Assembly: GCA_903882245.1 (NCBI GenBank)
Contig: CAIRWJ010000222.1
Span: 1 to 9,466, forward strand
Reading direction: 5' to 3'
DNA: 9,466 nt
Source of the DNA: an uncultured Microbacteriaceae bacterium
Lineage (GTDB): Bacteria > Actinomycetota > Actinomycetes > Actinomycetales > Microbacteriaceae
Below the pieces are notes generated by a model. The model saw only the letters and a list, made by a program, of their open reading frames with translations. It searched no databases and was not told where the DNA came from. Below are positions 1 to 7,229 of the stretch, in pieces (within the stretch, counting starts at the first letter, position 1; the number at the start of each line of letters is the position of its first letter). The position numbers were made by a program, and so were the translations under genes.

Positions 1-687
1 AAAGACCCCATCAAAGTCGCGGCGATGTTCGACGATGTAGCCCCCGGCTACGACCGAACGAACGCGATTCTCTCGATGGGAACCAGTGCGCTCTGGAGAC
101 TGGCCACGGTTCGTGCACTCGGAATCATCCCCGGTGACCGAATTCTGGATATTGCCGCCGGTACGGGGACATCCAGTTCTGCGATTGCGCGCGCGGGAGC
201 TCGGGTCACCGCCCTTGATTTCTCGGCGGGAATGGTTGCCGTCGGACGCCAGCGTCACCCTGATATCGACTTCGTCGAAGGTGACGCGACGGCATTGCCG
301 TTCGATGACGCTAGGTTCGATGCCGTCACCGTGTCGTTCGGCTTGCGAAACGTAAACGACCCACACAAGGCGCTTGCCGAAATGCGCCGAGTGCTCGTCC
401 CCGGTGGCCGCCTGGTCATTTGTGAATTCACGACTCCGCCAAACCAGATGGTTCGACGGGCCTATGACTTTTATCTGACGTCGGTGATGCCCCGCATCGC
501 GAAAATGTCCAGCACTAATCCCGCCGCCTACACCTACCTCAAGGACTCAATCCATGATTGGCCTTCGCAGGGCCTCCTCGCGAGTTGGATCCGTGACGCC
601 GGTTTCGCCGCCGTTGGGTATCGGAATCTGACTGGTGGAGTCGTTGCGCTTCACCGCGGAACCGCCCCGAGGGGAACCGAGCGATGA
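1..687 (+). CDS. menG: Demethylmenaquinone methyltransferase (MenG/UbiE), 5' end cut by the window
   Basis: SAM-dependent C-methyltransferase that makes the last step of menaquinone synthesis, turning demethylmenaquinone into menaquinone at the cytoplasmic membrane. Counting from the Met at position 25, the SAM-binding motif I LDIAAGTG is at residues 41-48, the ribose-binding acidic residue is D65, and the UbiE signature FGLRNV is at 105-110, followed by the family pattern VLVPGGRLVICEF. The reading frame is open from base 1 and the eight codons before that Met read KDPIKVAA. In the family this corresponds to the stretch just before MFDxVAxxYD, so the Met at 25 is internal and the true start lies upstream of the window. 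The stop overlaps the next gene's ATG (ATGA, 684-687), so translation is probably coupled. The downstream prenyl synthase supports the menaquinone role. The family assignment is firm; choosing menG over ubiE rests on the actinobacterial context. Confidence 0.95.
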   Translation, partial: KDPIKVAAMFDDVAPGYDRTNAILSMGTSALWRLATVRALGIIPGDRILDIAAGTGTSSSAIARAGARVTALDFSAGMVAVGRQRHPDIDFVEGDATALPFDDARFDAVTVSFGLRNVNDPHKALAEMRRVLVPGGRLVICEFTTPPNQMVRRAYDFYLTSVMPRIAKMSSTNPAAYTYLKDSIHDWPSQGLLASWIRDAGFAAVGYRNLTGGVVALHRGTAPRGTER

Positions 688-1712
688 GCCACCAGAATTC
701 CATCAGTTCGAACTTCGGGCTTGCCGATGCACTGTCGGCCACGCCTGAAGAGCGCGATCTGGTCAAGCGGCTCAACACCGGTGTTGATCGGATGGAAGCA
801 TCACTTGAGTCAAACCTGCACTTTGGGGATGCACACACAGACACCATCGCACGTTACCTGTTCGAGGCGGGCGGAAAACGAGTTCGTCCGTTGTTGGCGC
901 TCATCACCGCCGAATATGGTGACCCAACCCGTGACGACATCATTATGGGTGCTCAGGTTGTCGAACTGATTCATCTCGCCACCCTGTATCACGACGACGT
1001 TATGGATGATGCGGATCTTCGCCGCGGCGTTCCGACAACTCACACTGTGTGGTCAAACTCAGTGGCAATCATCACCGGCGATCTTTTGCTTGCCCGAGCG
1101 AGTTCACTCGCGTCGACCCTCGGTGACGACATGGTTCGCTTACACGCGGCAACCTTTGAACGCCTGTGTCTTGGTCAACTGCACGAAACCACCGGTCCCC
1201 AAAAGGGCGCTGATGCAATCGCCCATTACCTCCAGGTGCTCGCGGACAAGACGGGGTCGCTAATCGCCTCAAGCGCTGTTGTCGGTCTGATGACGTCTGG
1301 CGCTCCTCGGGAGTTCTTCGAGCCTCTGCGCGAATACGGTGAAAAAATCGGCGTCGCATTTCAGATCATCGACGACGTGCTCGACCTCGACGGCGGTGAA
1401 ACCGGGAAGGAGAAGGGCAACGATGTCCGAAACGGCGTCGCGACCCTCCCCATCTTGCTGGCGCGAGCCGCAACAGATTACGACTCGGTGTCGCTCGTCG
1501 CGCGTATCGACGACGCAATCGAGTCCAACAACGCCGAGATGTTCGCTGGATTGATGGACGAACTCCGTGCGAGCCGCCACACCGCGGACACCATCACGAG
1601 CGCGCGTCGCTGGGCGACCGAAGCGGTCGCCGCCCTGGACATACTTCCCGACGGTTTACCCAAGAAATCACTCGCGCGATTCGCCTCACGCGTGATCGAT
1701 CGAACGAACTAG
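684..1712 (+). CDS. Long-chain trans-polyprenyl diphosphate synthase
   Basis: A 342-residue class I prenyl elongase that condenses isopentenyl diphosphate onto an allylic diphosphate, most likely to make the side-chain precursor of menaquinone. GGKRVRP at residues 63-69 is the substrate-binding motif. The first aspartate-rich motif DDVMD is at 104-108, GQLHE at 164-168, the conserved KT at 189-190, and the second aspartate-rich motif DDVLD at 230-234. The residue five places before the first motif is a small Ala (A99), which in this family leaves room for a long chain; the exact length cannot be read from sequence. The length is normal. The ATG overlaps the stop of menG, and a GAGGGG Shine-Dalgarno lies 9 bases upstream. 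It resembles the GrcC1/HepT/IspB type; the symbol is left blank because these cannot be told apart here. Confidence 0.93.
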   Translation: MSHQNSISSNFGLADALSATPEERDLVKRLNTGVDRMEASLESNLHFGDAHTDTIARYLFEAGGKRVRPLLALITAEYGDPTRDDIIMGAQVVELIHLATLYHDDVMDDADLRRGVPTTHTVWSNSVAIITGDLLLARASSLASTLGDDMVRLHAATFERLCLGQLHETTGPQKGADAIAHYLQVLADKTGSLIASSAVVGLMTSGAPREFFEPLREYGEKIGVAFQIIDDVLDLDGGETGKEKGNDVRNGVATLPILLARAATDYDSVSLVARIDDAIESNNAEMFAGLMDELRASRHTADTITSARRWATEAVAALDILPDGLPKKSLARFASRVIDRTN

Positions 1713-1719
1713 GAACGGC

Positions 1720-3066
1720 ATGAAGCTTCGACTTGCGATTGTGGGTGCTGGCCCCGCTGGGATTTACGCTGCCGACATTCTGCAGAAGTACGAACGGGCG
1801 TTCGACGTGTCGATTGACCTGTTTGACCGCCTCCCCGCGCCCTACGGACTCGTCCGATATGGCGTTGCCCCGGACCACCCGCGCATTAAGGGGATTATCA
1901 ACGCGTTGCGGGACGTGCTCGACGCGGGCGGGATTCGAATCTTTGGCAACGTCAACTTCGGAACCGACATCACGCTCGATGACCTCAAGAAGCACTATCA
2001 CGCGGTCATTTTCTCGACCGGCGCGATTCGCGACGCCGACCTCAACATCCCGGGAATCGAGCTCGACGGTTCTTATGGAGCAGCCAATTTCGTGTCGTGG
2101 TACGACGGTCACCCGGACGTGCCGCGTGAGTGGCCGCTGCGCGCGAAAGAGGTCGCGGTCATCGGAAACGGAAATGTTGCGCTCGACGTTGCTCGCATGC
2201 TCTCTAAGCACGCGGACGACCTGTTGCCGACGGAAATCCCGGACAACGTTTACCAGGGACTCAAAGCAAGCCCCGTCACCGATGTGCATGTCTTTGGGCG
2301 ACGCGGGCCGATGCAGGTCAAGTTCACCCCACTCGAGCTTCGGGAATTGGGCGAATTGAATGACGTCGACATGGTCGTCCACGAAGAAGACTTCAACTAC
2401 GACGATGCGTCGAAGGCGGCCATTGAATCGAACAAGCAGATTTTTGTCATCAACAAGATCTTCACCCCGTGGCGAGAGGCCCAAGCGGGTACCGCTAGCC
2501 GCCGCCTGCACTTGCACTTCTTTGCCAACCCGGTTGAGATAGTCGGAGAAGGCGGAAAGGTCAGCGTCTTCCGTTACGAGCGCACCGAACCGGACGGCGC
2601 GGGCGGTGTCCGCGGAACGGGCGAAATGCGCGAGTTACCGATTGACGCGCTTTACCGCGCGGTCGGCTACCACGGCACAGAACTCGACGGCATCCCATTC
2701 GACGACCGTCACGGAGTGATTCCTAATCATGAGGGACAGGTCATGGACGACAGCAACAACATCCTCCCCGGCGTCTACGCGACGGGCTGGATCAAGCGCG
2801 GACCCGTCGGACTCATCGGACACACCAAATCCGACGCGATGGAAACCGTCGCACACCTGGTCAAGGACCAGGCCTCATGGTGGTCACCGGCTGAACCGTC
2901 TGAGGAAGCCATTACGGCGCTGCTTGATTCGCGCGGAGTGCAGTACACGAACCTCGACGGTTGGCGTCGCCTCGACGACCATGAAAAGTCGCTTGGTGCG
3001 CCGCACGGTCGCGAGCGCATCAAGGTCGTCGATCGAGAAGAGATGCTGCGTGTTTCGGCGGGATAA
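1720..3066 (+). CDS. fprA: FprA-type ferredoxin/NADP+ reductase (adrenodoxin-reductase-like flavoprotein)
   Basis: A 448-residue FAD/NADP(H) oxidoreductase of the adrenodoxin reductase/FprA family, which passes electrons between NADPH and ferredoxin. The FAD-binding Rossmann motif GAGPAG is at residues 9-14. The family stretch APYGLVRYGVAPDHP is at about 40-54. A second Rossmann motif GNGNVALD (149-156) and FGRRGP (192-197) mark the NADP-binding domain. The C-terminal FAD-contact signature GWIKRGPVGLIG is at 356-367. The length is typical. The start follows an AGGA ribosome site that overlaps the stop of the previous gene (1711-1714), so this is the third gene of the menaquinone/redox operon, 7 bases downstream. 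The electron partner is not in this window. The last 17 bases overlap the GTG start of the sulfotransferase-like gene. The family call is firm; the physiological ferredoxin is unknown. Confidence 0.92.
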   Translation: MKLRLAIVGAGPAGIYAADILQKYERAFDVSIDLFDRLPAPYGLVRYGVAPDHPRIKGIINALRDVLDAGGIRIFGNVNFGTDITLDDLKKHYHAVIFSTGAIRDADLNIPGIELDGSYGAANFVSWYDGHPDVPREWPLRAKEVAVIGNGNVALDVARMLSKHADDLLPTEIPDNVYQGLKASPVTDVHVFGRRGPMQVKFTPLELRELGELNDVDMVVHEEDFNYDDASKAAIESNKQIFVINKIFTPWREAQAGTASRRLHLHFFANPVEIVGEGGKVSVFRYERTEPDGAGGVRGTGEMRELPIDALYRAVGYHGTELDGIPFDDRHGVIPNHEGQVMDDSNNILPGVYATGWIKRGPVGLIGHTKSDAMETVAHLVKDQASWWSPAEPSEEAITALLDSRGVQYTNLDGWRRLDDHEKSLGAPHGRERIKVVDREEMLRVSAG

Positions 3067-4090
3067 GTCACTGCCCATCGACGCGGATCTGGTAAACGCG
3101 CTTTACCGCGGGGTCCTTCGGCGCGAACCTGGGGCCGCCGAAATTGACATTTTAATGCGCGCATTATCAGATGCAGGGAGCGTCGAACACACGCTGAAGG
3201 ACATGCTGTCTTCCCACGAATTCGGGGTGATGGTGTTACCTGATTTGATTAATAGTTATGTCAGCCGCGTCCCGGAGAACCCTGTGTTCTTTCTGCATGT
3301 TCCCAAGACTGCGGGAACAGCGTTTCGATTGGCTTTGACAGACACGCTGGGAATCCCCGCGTTTCAGTTGTATGTCCATTCGACGTGGCCGGGATTTGGG
3401 AGGGATGCAACGATGAAGTTTTGGCCGCTTTGGGCGGGGCACGCCGGTGTGGCATCGTTCCCACAAACCCATCGCGGGATCACTGTTTTTCGCGAGGCGC
3501 GAAGCCGGATTCTGAGTTCCTTTCGCCAACAGCAACGTGAATTTGCGACAAACGATCCCAACGGGCCTCGGAACGAGCGGTTTGCCAATTTTGATCCCCA
3601 ACCTGCCGGAAACATTTCTGTTCTGGGGGGTTTTAGCACCTGGATTCACGGCTTTCGCGATACCGTGGGCTGGTTTATCGACACTCCACACGCGGACGGC
3701 GCGTACCTGTGGAATGGCCGGCCCTCCCGGGAGTTCCGTGAGTCACTCAGTCCAGCAGAGCTCCGCCTCTCGCTGACACGGTCCCTGTCACGGTTCGATG
3801 CGGCAGCCTGGGTTCATGATTCTGACGCCATGAGTCGCGCGATTGGCCGGGTCACTCGTGTTGAATCCGTCGTGCCGCTCGGCCGCGAAAACCAGTACCG
3901 GCCCTTATCGGACGTTGAAGTCATCCGTCTAACATCGGCGGATCTCGAGCACCTCAACCGAATCGCGGACAGTGAAAAAATTTTGTTTGACATTGCGGTG
4001 GACCAAGGGTTGATTCCCCCGCTGGACCCCGATTTTGCGGATGCCGAATTCGAACGAACTGCGGAACGCCTGGGTTTTGTTCTCCCCTAG
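3050..4090 (+). CDS. DUF4214-like domain fused to a Sulfotransfer_2-type sulfotransferase
   Basis: Predicted 346-residue protein, probably transferring a sulfo group from PAPS to a glycan or lipid-linked sugar; the acceptor is unknown. Residues about 11-60 (VNALYRGVLRREPGAAE at 15-31, ending SSHEF at 54-58) resemble the DUF4214 module found in some polysaccharide-related proteins. The PAPS 5'-phosphosulfate loop HVPKTAGTAF is at 83-92 and a conserved-looking GH at 130-131. FREARSRILSSF at 147-158 corresponds to the usual RDPxxRxxSxF 3'-phosphate motif, here with E-A in place of D-P. I chose GTG 3050 because the frame has no nearby ATG, a purine-rich AGAAGAGA lies 6 bases upstream, and the DUF4214-like module begins just after it. 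The start sits inside the end of fprA (17-base overlap), implying coupled expression. Hand counts of two 60-base lines gave about 45 and 53% GC, below the lines counted in the neighbouring redox genes (63-73%). No signal peptide or membrane segment is seen. Confidence 0.82.
   Translation: MFRRDKSLPIDADLVNALYRGVLRREPGAAEIDILMRALSDAGSVEHTLKDMLSSHEFGVMVLPDLINSYVSRVPENPVFFLHVPKTAGTAFRLALTDTLGIPAFQLYVHSTWPGFGRDATMKFWPLWAGHAGVASFPQTHRGITVFREARSRILSSFRQQQREFATNDPNGPRNERFANFDPQPAGNISVLGGFSTWIHGFRDTVGWFIDTPHADGAYLWNGRPSREFRESLSPAELRLSLTRSLSRFDAAAWVHDSDAMSRAIGRVTRVESVVPLGRENQYRPLSDVEVIRLTSADLEHLNRIADSEKILFDIAVDQGLIPPLDPDFADAEFERTAERLGFVLP
4087..4090. other. CTAG shared by two convergent stop codons
   Basis: The palindrome CTAG supplies the TAG stop of the sulfotransferase gene on the + strand (4088-4090) and the TAG stop of the glycosyltransferase gene on the - strand (4089-4087). 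There is no intergenic DNA between these convergent genes, and I see no hairpin followed by a T run in the surrounding bases. Confidence 0.9.
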
Positions 4091-5643
4091 TGCCTCACGG
4101 CGCCGGCGGTTATTCTCGCAGCCCACTCGTCAATATCGCGCGGCAGCGCGTCGGTGTTGATTGTTGACACGACCGACGACCGGAAGGCGTTTTTCGATAA
4201 CGAGCGGATTGTGAGAATAGTTGCATCGGACTCATCGAAGACGTCGAGAATCCCGCCGTACAGATCTTTGAGGTGGCGATTGAGGTCGTTAGACATCGTG
4301 ATGACCGGCGTTCCGACAGCGAGTGATTCAAGAACGGGAAGACCATACCCCTCGGCATCTGAGACGTAGACAACCGCGAGAGCCTCTGCCATCAACGTGG
4401 CAAGGTCAATGTCGTTCAGGTCCGACACCAACCGCAACACATCCCGGTTTCGTAGAATTCTGCTAACCAAGGAGAACCCGTGCTTTCCGGTAATCACCGG
4501 CGGCTTACCTACAATCACGGCGGTGAAATCATCTTGTGCGGTCCGGTGGGCGAGGACATACTCGACAAACTCTGAAAGCCTTTTTCTCGGCTCAAAACCG
4601 CCCATGAACACGACGTAGGGGTCACTCGGCTTCGGTGAGAGAGCCTCACCGCTGGGAGTGATAGAGATGGGCAAAGGTACGACGTCGATCATCGGGGACG
4701 GGCGTTTAATCGCATCACACAAGGTTCGCATCTCGGTCTCGAGGAGGGGTGTCGCCACGGTGATGCGCTCGCTCGCAGCGAAAGCCTCCACGTTCAAAAG
4801 GTGCTCGTGGCTCGCCCCCGGCGAAAAGAACCGTGAGTGGGTGAGCGGTAGAAAATCATGAACCACAAAACGAGTGGTGACGTTGAGTCCGACTCGTTGC
4901 CATGTGGTCAGGCGGTCTGCAACGTCGCGCCCCATCACCTCGGCGATGACAATAGTGGTGTTGTGGAGTAGGACGCACGTTCGTGGTTCGGGGTGTCGGA
5001 CGCCCAGAACGACCGCGGGGACGGGAATCCAGCGTGACAATGAATAAAGCGCGAACGCGAGTCTTGGTGAATGACCAGCAAGGCTTTGCAGAAAATCGAC
5101 GACTACCGACCCCCACCGAGCCCGGCGATTTCCTCGAATCCAGTTTCCCGCGGGGAACGTCACTGCTCCAGTTTCTGAATTTACCGCGACAACGCCTGGG
5201 CGACCGTTGGACCACACGATTCGACCGAGTTTCTGGCCGGCGCGGGACAAGAGAAGGTTTCGAACCACCCGCGGAATTCCCGACACGAATCTTTCTGCGG
5301 CGAATCTGGTGATGTCAGTTAGCGCGGGACTTGCGACCACAATTGACCCTCGCCGAGTCCGTGCGGGATACGCGTTCGAGAGGATTTGTCGAAGTGCCTG
5401 CGCCGGTTGGTTGAGCGCAACGAGGTTCCGAATCGAGTCAAATTCAATGCGAGTGGGGTATGCTCCGTTGACCGCGAGAAGGGTGATCCCCGCCCGCAGC
5501 TCGGCGGTGTAGGTACCATTCGAGAGGCACTCGAGCAAGGACGCTCCCCAGTTTTGCGACGAAGTTCCCGTGAAATCGATGATTCCACAATTTATACCGA
5601 GCAATCGCATTCGCTCTGCTGTTGCACCAGAAATCGTTCGCAT
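4087..5643 (-). CDS. GT-B glycosyltransferase (GT4-like, mannosyltransferase type)
   Basis: A 518-residue predicted sugar transferase that would use a nucleotide-sugar donor to extend a surface or exported glycan at the cytoplasmic side. The C-terminal donor domain starts near residue 342. It shows GGFEPRKRL at 348-356 (the Arg/Lys usually contact donor phosphates) and an EX7E motif with E431 and E439 in SDAEGYGLPVLES, followed by GTPVI. In the N-terminal half, VHDFLPL at 261-267 matches the HDxxPL turn of GT4 mannosyltransferase-like enzymes. The protein is longer than the usual 350-400 residues; the surplus lies between about 90 and 230, where I recognise no domain. No membrane segment is evident. 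Its ATG overlaps the stop of the upstream membrane protein gene (TGATG), favouring this start over the Met at residue 12. Family is firm; donor and acceptor are unknown. Confidence 0.88.
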   Translation of the reverse strand: MRTISGATAERMRLLGINCGIIDFTGTSSQNWGASLLECLSNGTYTAELRAGITLLAVNGAYPTRIEFDSIRNLVALNQPAQALRQILSNAYPARTRRGSIVVASPALTDITRFAAERFVSGIPRVVRNLLLSRAGQKLGRIVWSNGRPGVVAVNSETGAVTFPAGNWIRGNRRARWGSVVVDFLQSLAGHSPRLAFALYSLSRWIPVPAVVLGVRHPEPRTCVLLHNTTIVIAEVMGRDVADRLTTWQRVGLNVTTRFVVHDFLPLTHSRFFSPGASHEHLLNVEAFAASERITVATPLLETEMRTLCDAIKRPSPMIDVVPLPISITPSGEALSPKPSDPYVVFMGGFEPRKRLSEFVEYVLAHRTAQDDFTAVIVGKPPVITGKHGFSLVSRILRNRDVLRLVSDLNDIDLATLMAEALAVVYVSDAEGYGLPVLESLAVGTPVITMSNDLNRHLKDLYGGILDVFDESDATILTIRSLSKNAFRSSVVSTINTDALPRDIDEWAARITAGAVRH

Positions 5644-6506
5644 CAGTAAAAGTCACCGGTTGTTGCGGCTTGCCAACGGGCAATACTAAACCCGTAGTGT
5701 GCGAGTGCGCGGGACACCTCGAAGGACACTATTGCCCAAACGCCAACGATGGGAATGCCGGTGGACCAGGTCGCAACATCGTGGGACAGCATAAGTTGGG
5801 CGGCAATCCCGCCCACGACAATAGCTGCGCCAATCAGATAATCCTGAATTGGGAGGGCGTTAAGTTTTCGCTCCCATTCCCCGAGCCAATCTCCAAACTC
5901 CACGACAATCGAAGGGTCCCCTTCTTTTCCATGCGAACGGTCGTGAATCGCGGCGAACCATTCGTATACCTTTCGTCCGTCTCGATACCTGAGGAACGCA
6001 GACCGTATCAGGTACGTTTGTGCAATACAGACGGAGATTGCAATTGAAAGTGGAACAACTGCAAGCGCAACGACGAGGAATACCGCGTTTCGCGACGCCA
6101 CAACGGCGAGCGAGTAATGGGCATCGATAAGTTGTCGTTCTACATTGAGACGTTGCTTCGTCCGACGAACCACGTCGCCGGTGGGCGTGCTACCAATTTC
6201 CTGAGCAATGCGCTGCGCAAGCGTAGCAATTTCGCGTGCCAGCGTTGCGGCGCGAACAATTCCGGTCAGGCCTGACGTTGCGATCCACAAGCCTACGAGC
6301 GATAGCAGGATGAGTGACAGCGAGGGGTACGGGATGGTGCCGTCCGTTGCACCAACTAGCGTTGCAAACCACCCGGGAAGTTGCTCAGGATTCTGCAGCC
6401 CTAACAACACGAGCGCTAACGGGGCGGCAAACGCGAAGGTCAGCGCCAGTGCAATCACGATTTGCAAGATTGTCGAGCCGACCCGATCGCGTGTCCACTC
6501 TCTCAT
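5643..6506 (-). CDS. Integral membrane protein of unknown function, about five helices
   Basis: I do not recognise a family. The 287-residue protein has hydrophobic stretches at about residues 13-36, 62-84, 140-162, 222-240 and 249-266. Charged loops lie at about 85-130 (an Arg/Lys-rich, probably cytoplasmic helix pair, REIATLAQRIAQEIG at 91-105) and 172-220 (with EFGDWLGEWERKL at 203-215). No signal peptide cleavage site is evident. It starts at ATG 6506, overlapping the stop of yajQ (ATGA), and ends overlapping the start of the glycosyltransferase (TGATG). Tight coupling on both sides makes it a real gene, not a chance frame. One 60-base line counted by hand gave about 43% GC, low for this window. 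It could be a membrane partner of the glycosyltransferase, an ion or lipid-handling protein, or something else; the sequence does not decide. Confidence 0.8.
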   Translation of the reverse strand: MREWTRDRVGSTILQIVIALALTFAFAAPLALVLLGLQNPEQLPGWFATLVGATDGTIPYPSLSLILLSLVGLWIATSGLTGIVRAATLAREIATLAQRIAQEIGSTPTGDVVRRTKQRLNVERQLIDAHYSLAVVASRNAVFLVVALAVVPLSIAISVCIAQTYLIRSAFLRYRDGRKVYEWFAAIHDRSHGKEGDPSIVVEFGDWLGEWERKLNALPIQDYLIGAAIVVGGIAAQLMLSHDVATWSTGIPIVGVWAIVSFEVSRALAHYGFSIARWQAATTGDFY

Positions 6507-6991
6507 CGGAAATTGATGAACTGTACGTCGACCGGCAGGTCCTTGCCTTTAATCAACTGCATCGTTGCCTGAAGGTCATCCCTGCTCTTGGAGGACACAC
6601 GAAGTTCTTCTCCTTGAATCTGCGGCTTGACCGACTTCGGGGCTTCTTCGCGAATGATTTTGGCAATTTCTTTCGCGTGTTCACTGGTGATTCCGCTCTT
6701 CACCGTTGTTTCGATGCGATATTCCTTGCCGGATGCGAATGGCTTTCCGACCTCGAGTGATTTGAGCGAAATGCCACGCTTGATGAGTTTGGACTCGAGC
6801 ACATCGAGGACGGCCTTGACACGCTCTTCGCTGCTCGCGGCGAGATTGACCTTGTCGGACTTCTTTTCGATCTCTGCGCCGACACCCTTGAAATCAAAGC
6901 GGGTCTCAATCTCGCGTTGAGCTTGGTTCACCGCGTTGTCGAGCTCCATCGGGTCGACCTTGGAGACAATGTCAAAAGAGGAATCAGCCAT
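6503..6991 (-). CDS. yajQ: YajQ family nucleotide-binding protein (UPF0234)
   Basis: A 162-residue protein of full family length with the YajQ hallmarks: the start MADSSFDIVSKVD, the conserved QREIETRFDFKG at 25-36, and the closing VDVQFINFR. Family members have two ferredoxin-like folds and bind nucleotides or RNA; some YajQ proteins in gamma-proteobacteria are reported to bind cyclic di-GMP, but that cannot be assumed here. It is the first gene of a - strand operon with the membrane protein (ATGA overlap) and glycosyltransferase. No Shine-Dalgarno precedes the ATG; a -10-like TAAACT lies 6 bases upstream, suggesting a leaderless message. Its divergent neighbour is tRNA-Tyr. The family assignment is firm, the cellular role is not known. 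Confidence 0.96.
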   Translation of the reverse strand: MADSSFDIVSKVDPMELDNAVNQAQREIETRFDFKGVGAEIEKKSDKVNLAASSEERVKAVLDVLESKLIKRGISLKSLEVGKPFASGKEYRIETTVKSGITSEHAKEIAKIIREEAPKSVKPQIQGEELRVSSKSRDDLQATMQLIKGKDLPVDVQFINFR

Positions 6992-6997
6992 GCCGAC

Positions 6998-7003
6998 AGT
7001 TTA
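6998..7003 (-). promoter_or_regulatory. Putative -10 element of a leaderless yajQ transcript
   Basis: On the - strand TAAACT fits the TANNNT pattern and ends 6 bases before the yajQ ATG at 6991. Transcription would then begin at or next to the start codon. No Shine-Dalgarno is present in between (GTCGGC). No clear -35 hexamer is visible. Confidence 0.45.
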
Positions 7004-7085
7004 GGCGTAGGCGATTCGGTGATCCGTTAGCGCGACGTGCTCGGGCCGACCAACTCGCTCACGGGGTCGCTTCAACCTGTGTCCG

Positions 7086-7125
7086 TATTGTATTGTTGAG
7101 ACTTGCGCTCCGCGTCGGGGATCAC
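7086..7125 (+). promoter_or_regulatory. Possible tRNA-Tyr promoter region
   Basis: The 153 bases between yajQ and the tRNA (6992-7144) hold no gene that I can support. Two promoter readings are possible: TATTGT at 7091-7096 as a -10 (start about 7103), or TTGAGA at 7096-7101 as a -35 with the weak GATCAC at 7120-7125 as a -10 (start about 7132). Neither is convincing on its own. Confidence 0.28.
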
Positions 7126-7144
7126 CTTGGTGTGGAACGCACCT

Positions 7145-7229
7145 GGTGGGTTACCCAAGCGGCCAAAGGGATCTGACTGTAACTCAGCTGGCTCAGCCTT
7201 CGGGGGTTCGAATCCCTCACCCACCACCA
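7145..7229 (+). tRNA. tRNA-Tyr (anticodon GTA)
   Basis: An 85-base class II tRNA with encoded CCA. The acceptor stem is GGTGGGT (7145-7151) with ACCCACC (7219-7225), then discriminator A7226 and CCA 7227-7229. The D stem CCC/GGG is at 7154-7156 and 7168-7170. The anticodon loop CTGTAAC is at 7177-7183, giving GTA at 7179-7181, which reads tyrosine codons. The long variable arm has a GGC/GCC stem at 7190-7192 and 7196-7198. The T loop TTCGAAT is at 7207-7213 with a five-pair stem. The anticodon stem has four pairs (CTGA/TCAG) and a T-C mismatch at its outer pair, positions 27 and 43 (bases 7172 and 7188). Confidence 0.96.

Noticed and set aside
25..27. ATG at 25 as the start of menG
   Set aside because: The frame is open upstream, and the eight preceding codons (KDPIKVAA) fit the conserved N-terminus of the family, so the gene begins before the window.
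1594..2517. Open frame of 307 codons on the - strand
   Set aside because: It lies antisense to the prenyl synthase end and fprA, both firmly identified. Its protein has no recognisable motif and reflects the codon bias of the + strand genes.
2729..3049. N-terminal extension of the sulfotransferase frame upstream of GTG 3050
   Set aside because: These 107 codons lie wholly inside fprA in another frame and give a Ser/Thr/Arg-rich low-complexity protein. The recognisable DUF4214-like module starts only after 3050.
5608..5610. ATG at residue 12 as the start of the glycosyltransferase
   Set aside because: It is possible, but the TGATG overlap with the upstream stop fits coupled translation from ATG 5643. 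Neither start has a strong ribosome site, so some doubt remains.
5622..6047. 141-codon frame on the + strand
   Set aside because: It is antisense to the membrane protein gene, which has overlaps on both ends and clear hydrophobic segments. The + strand protein is not recognisable.
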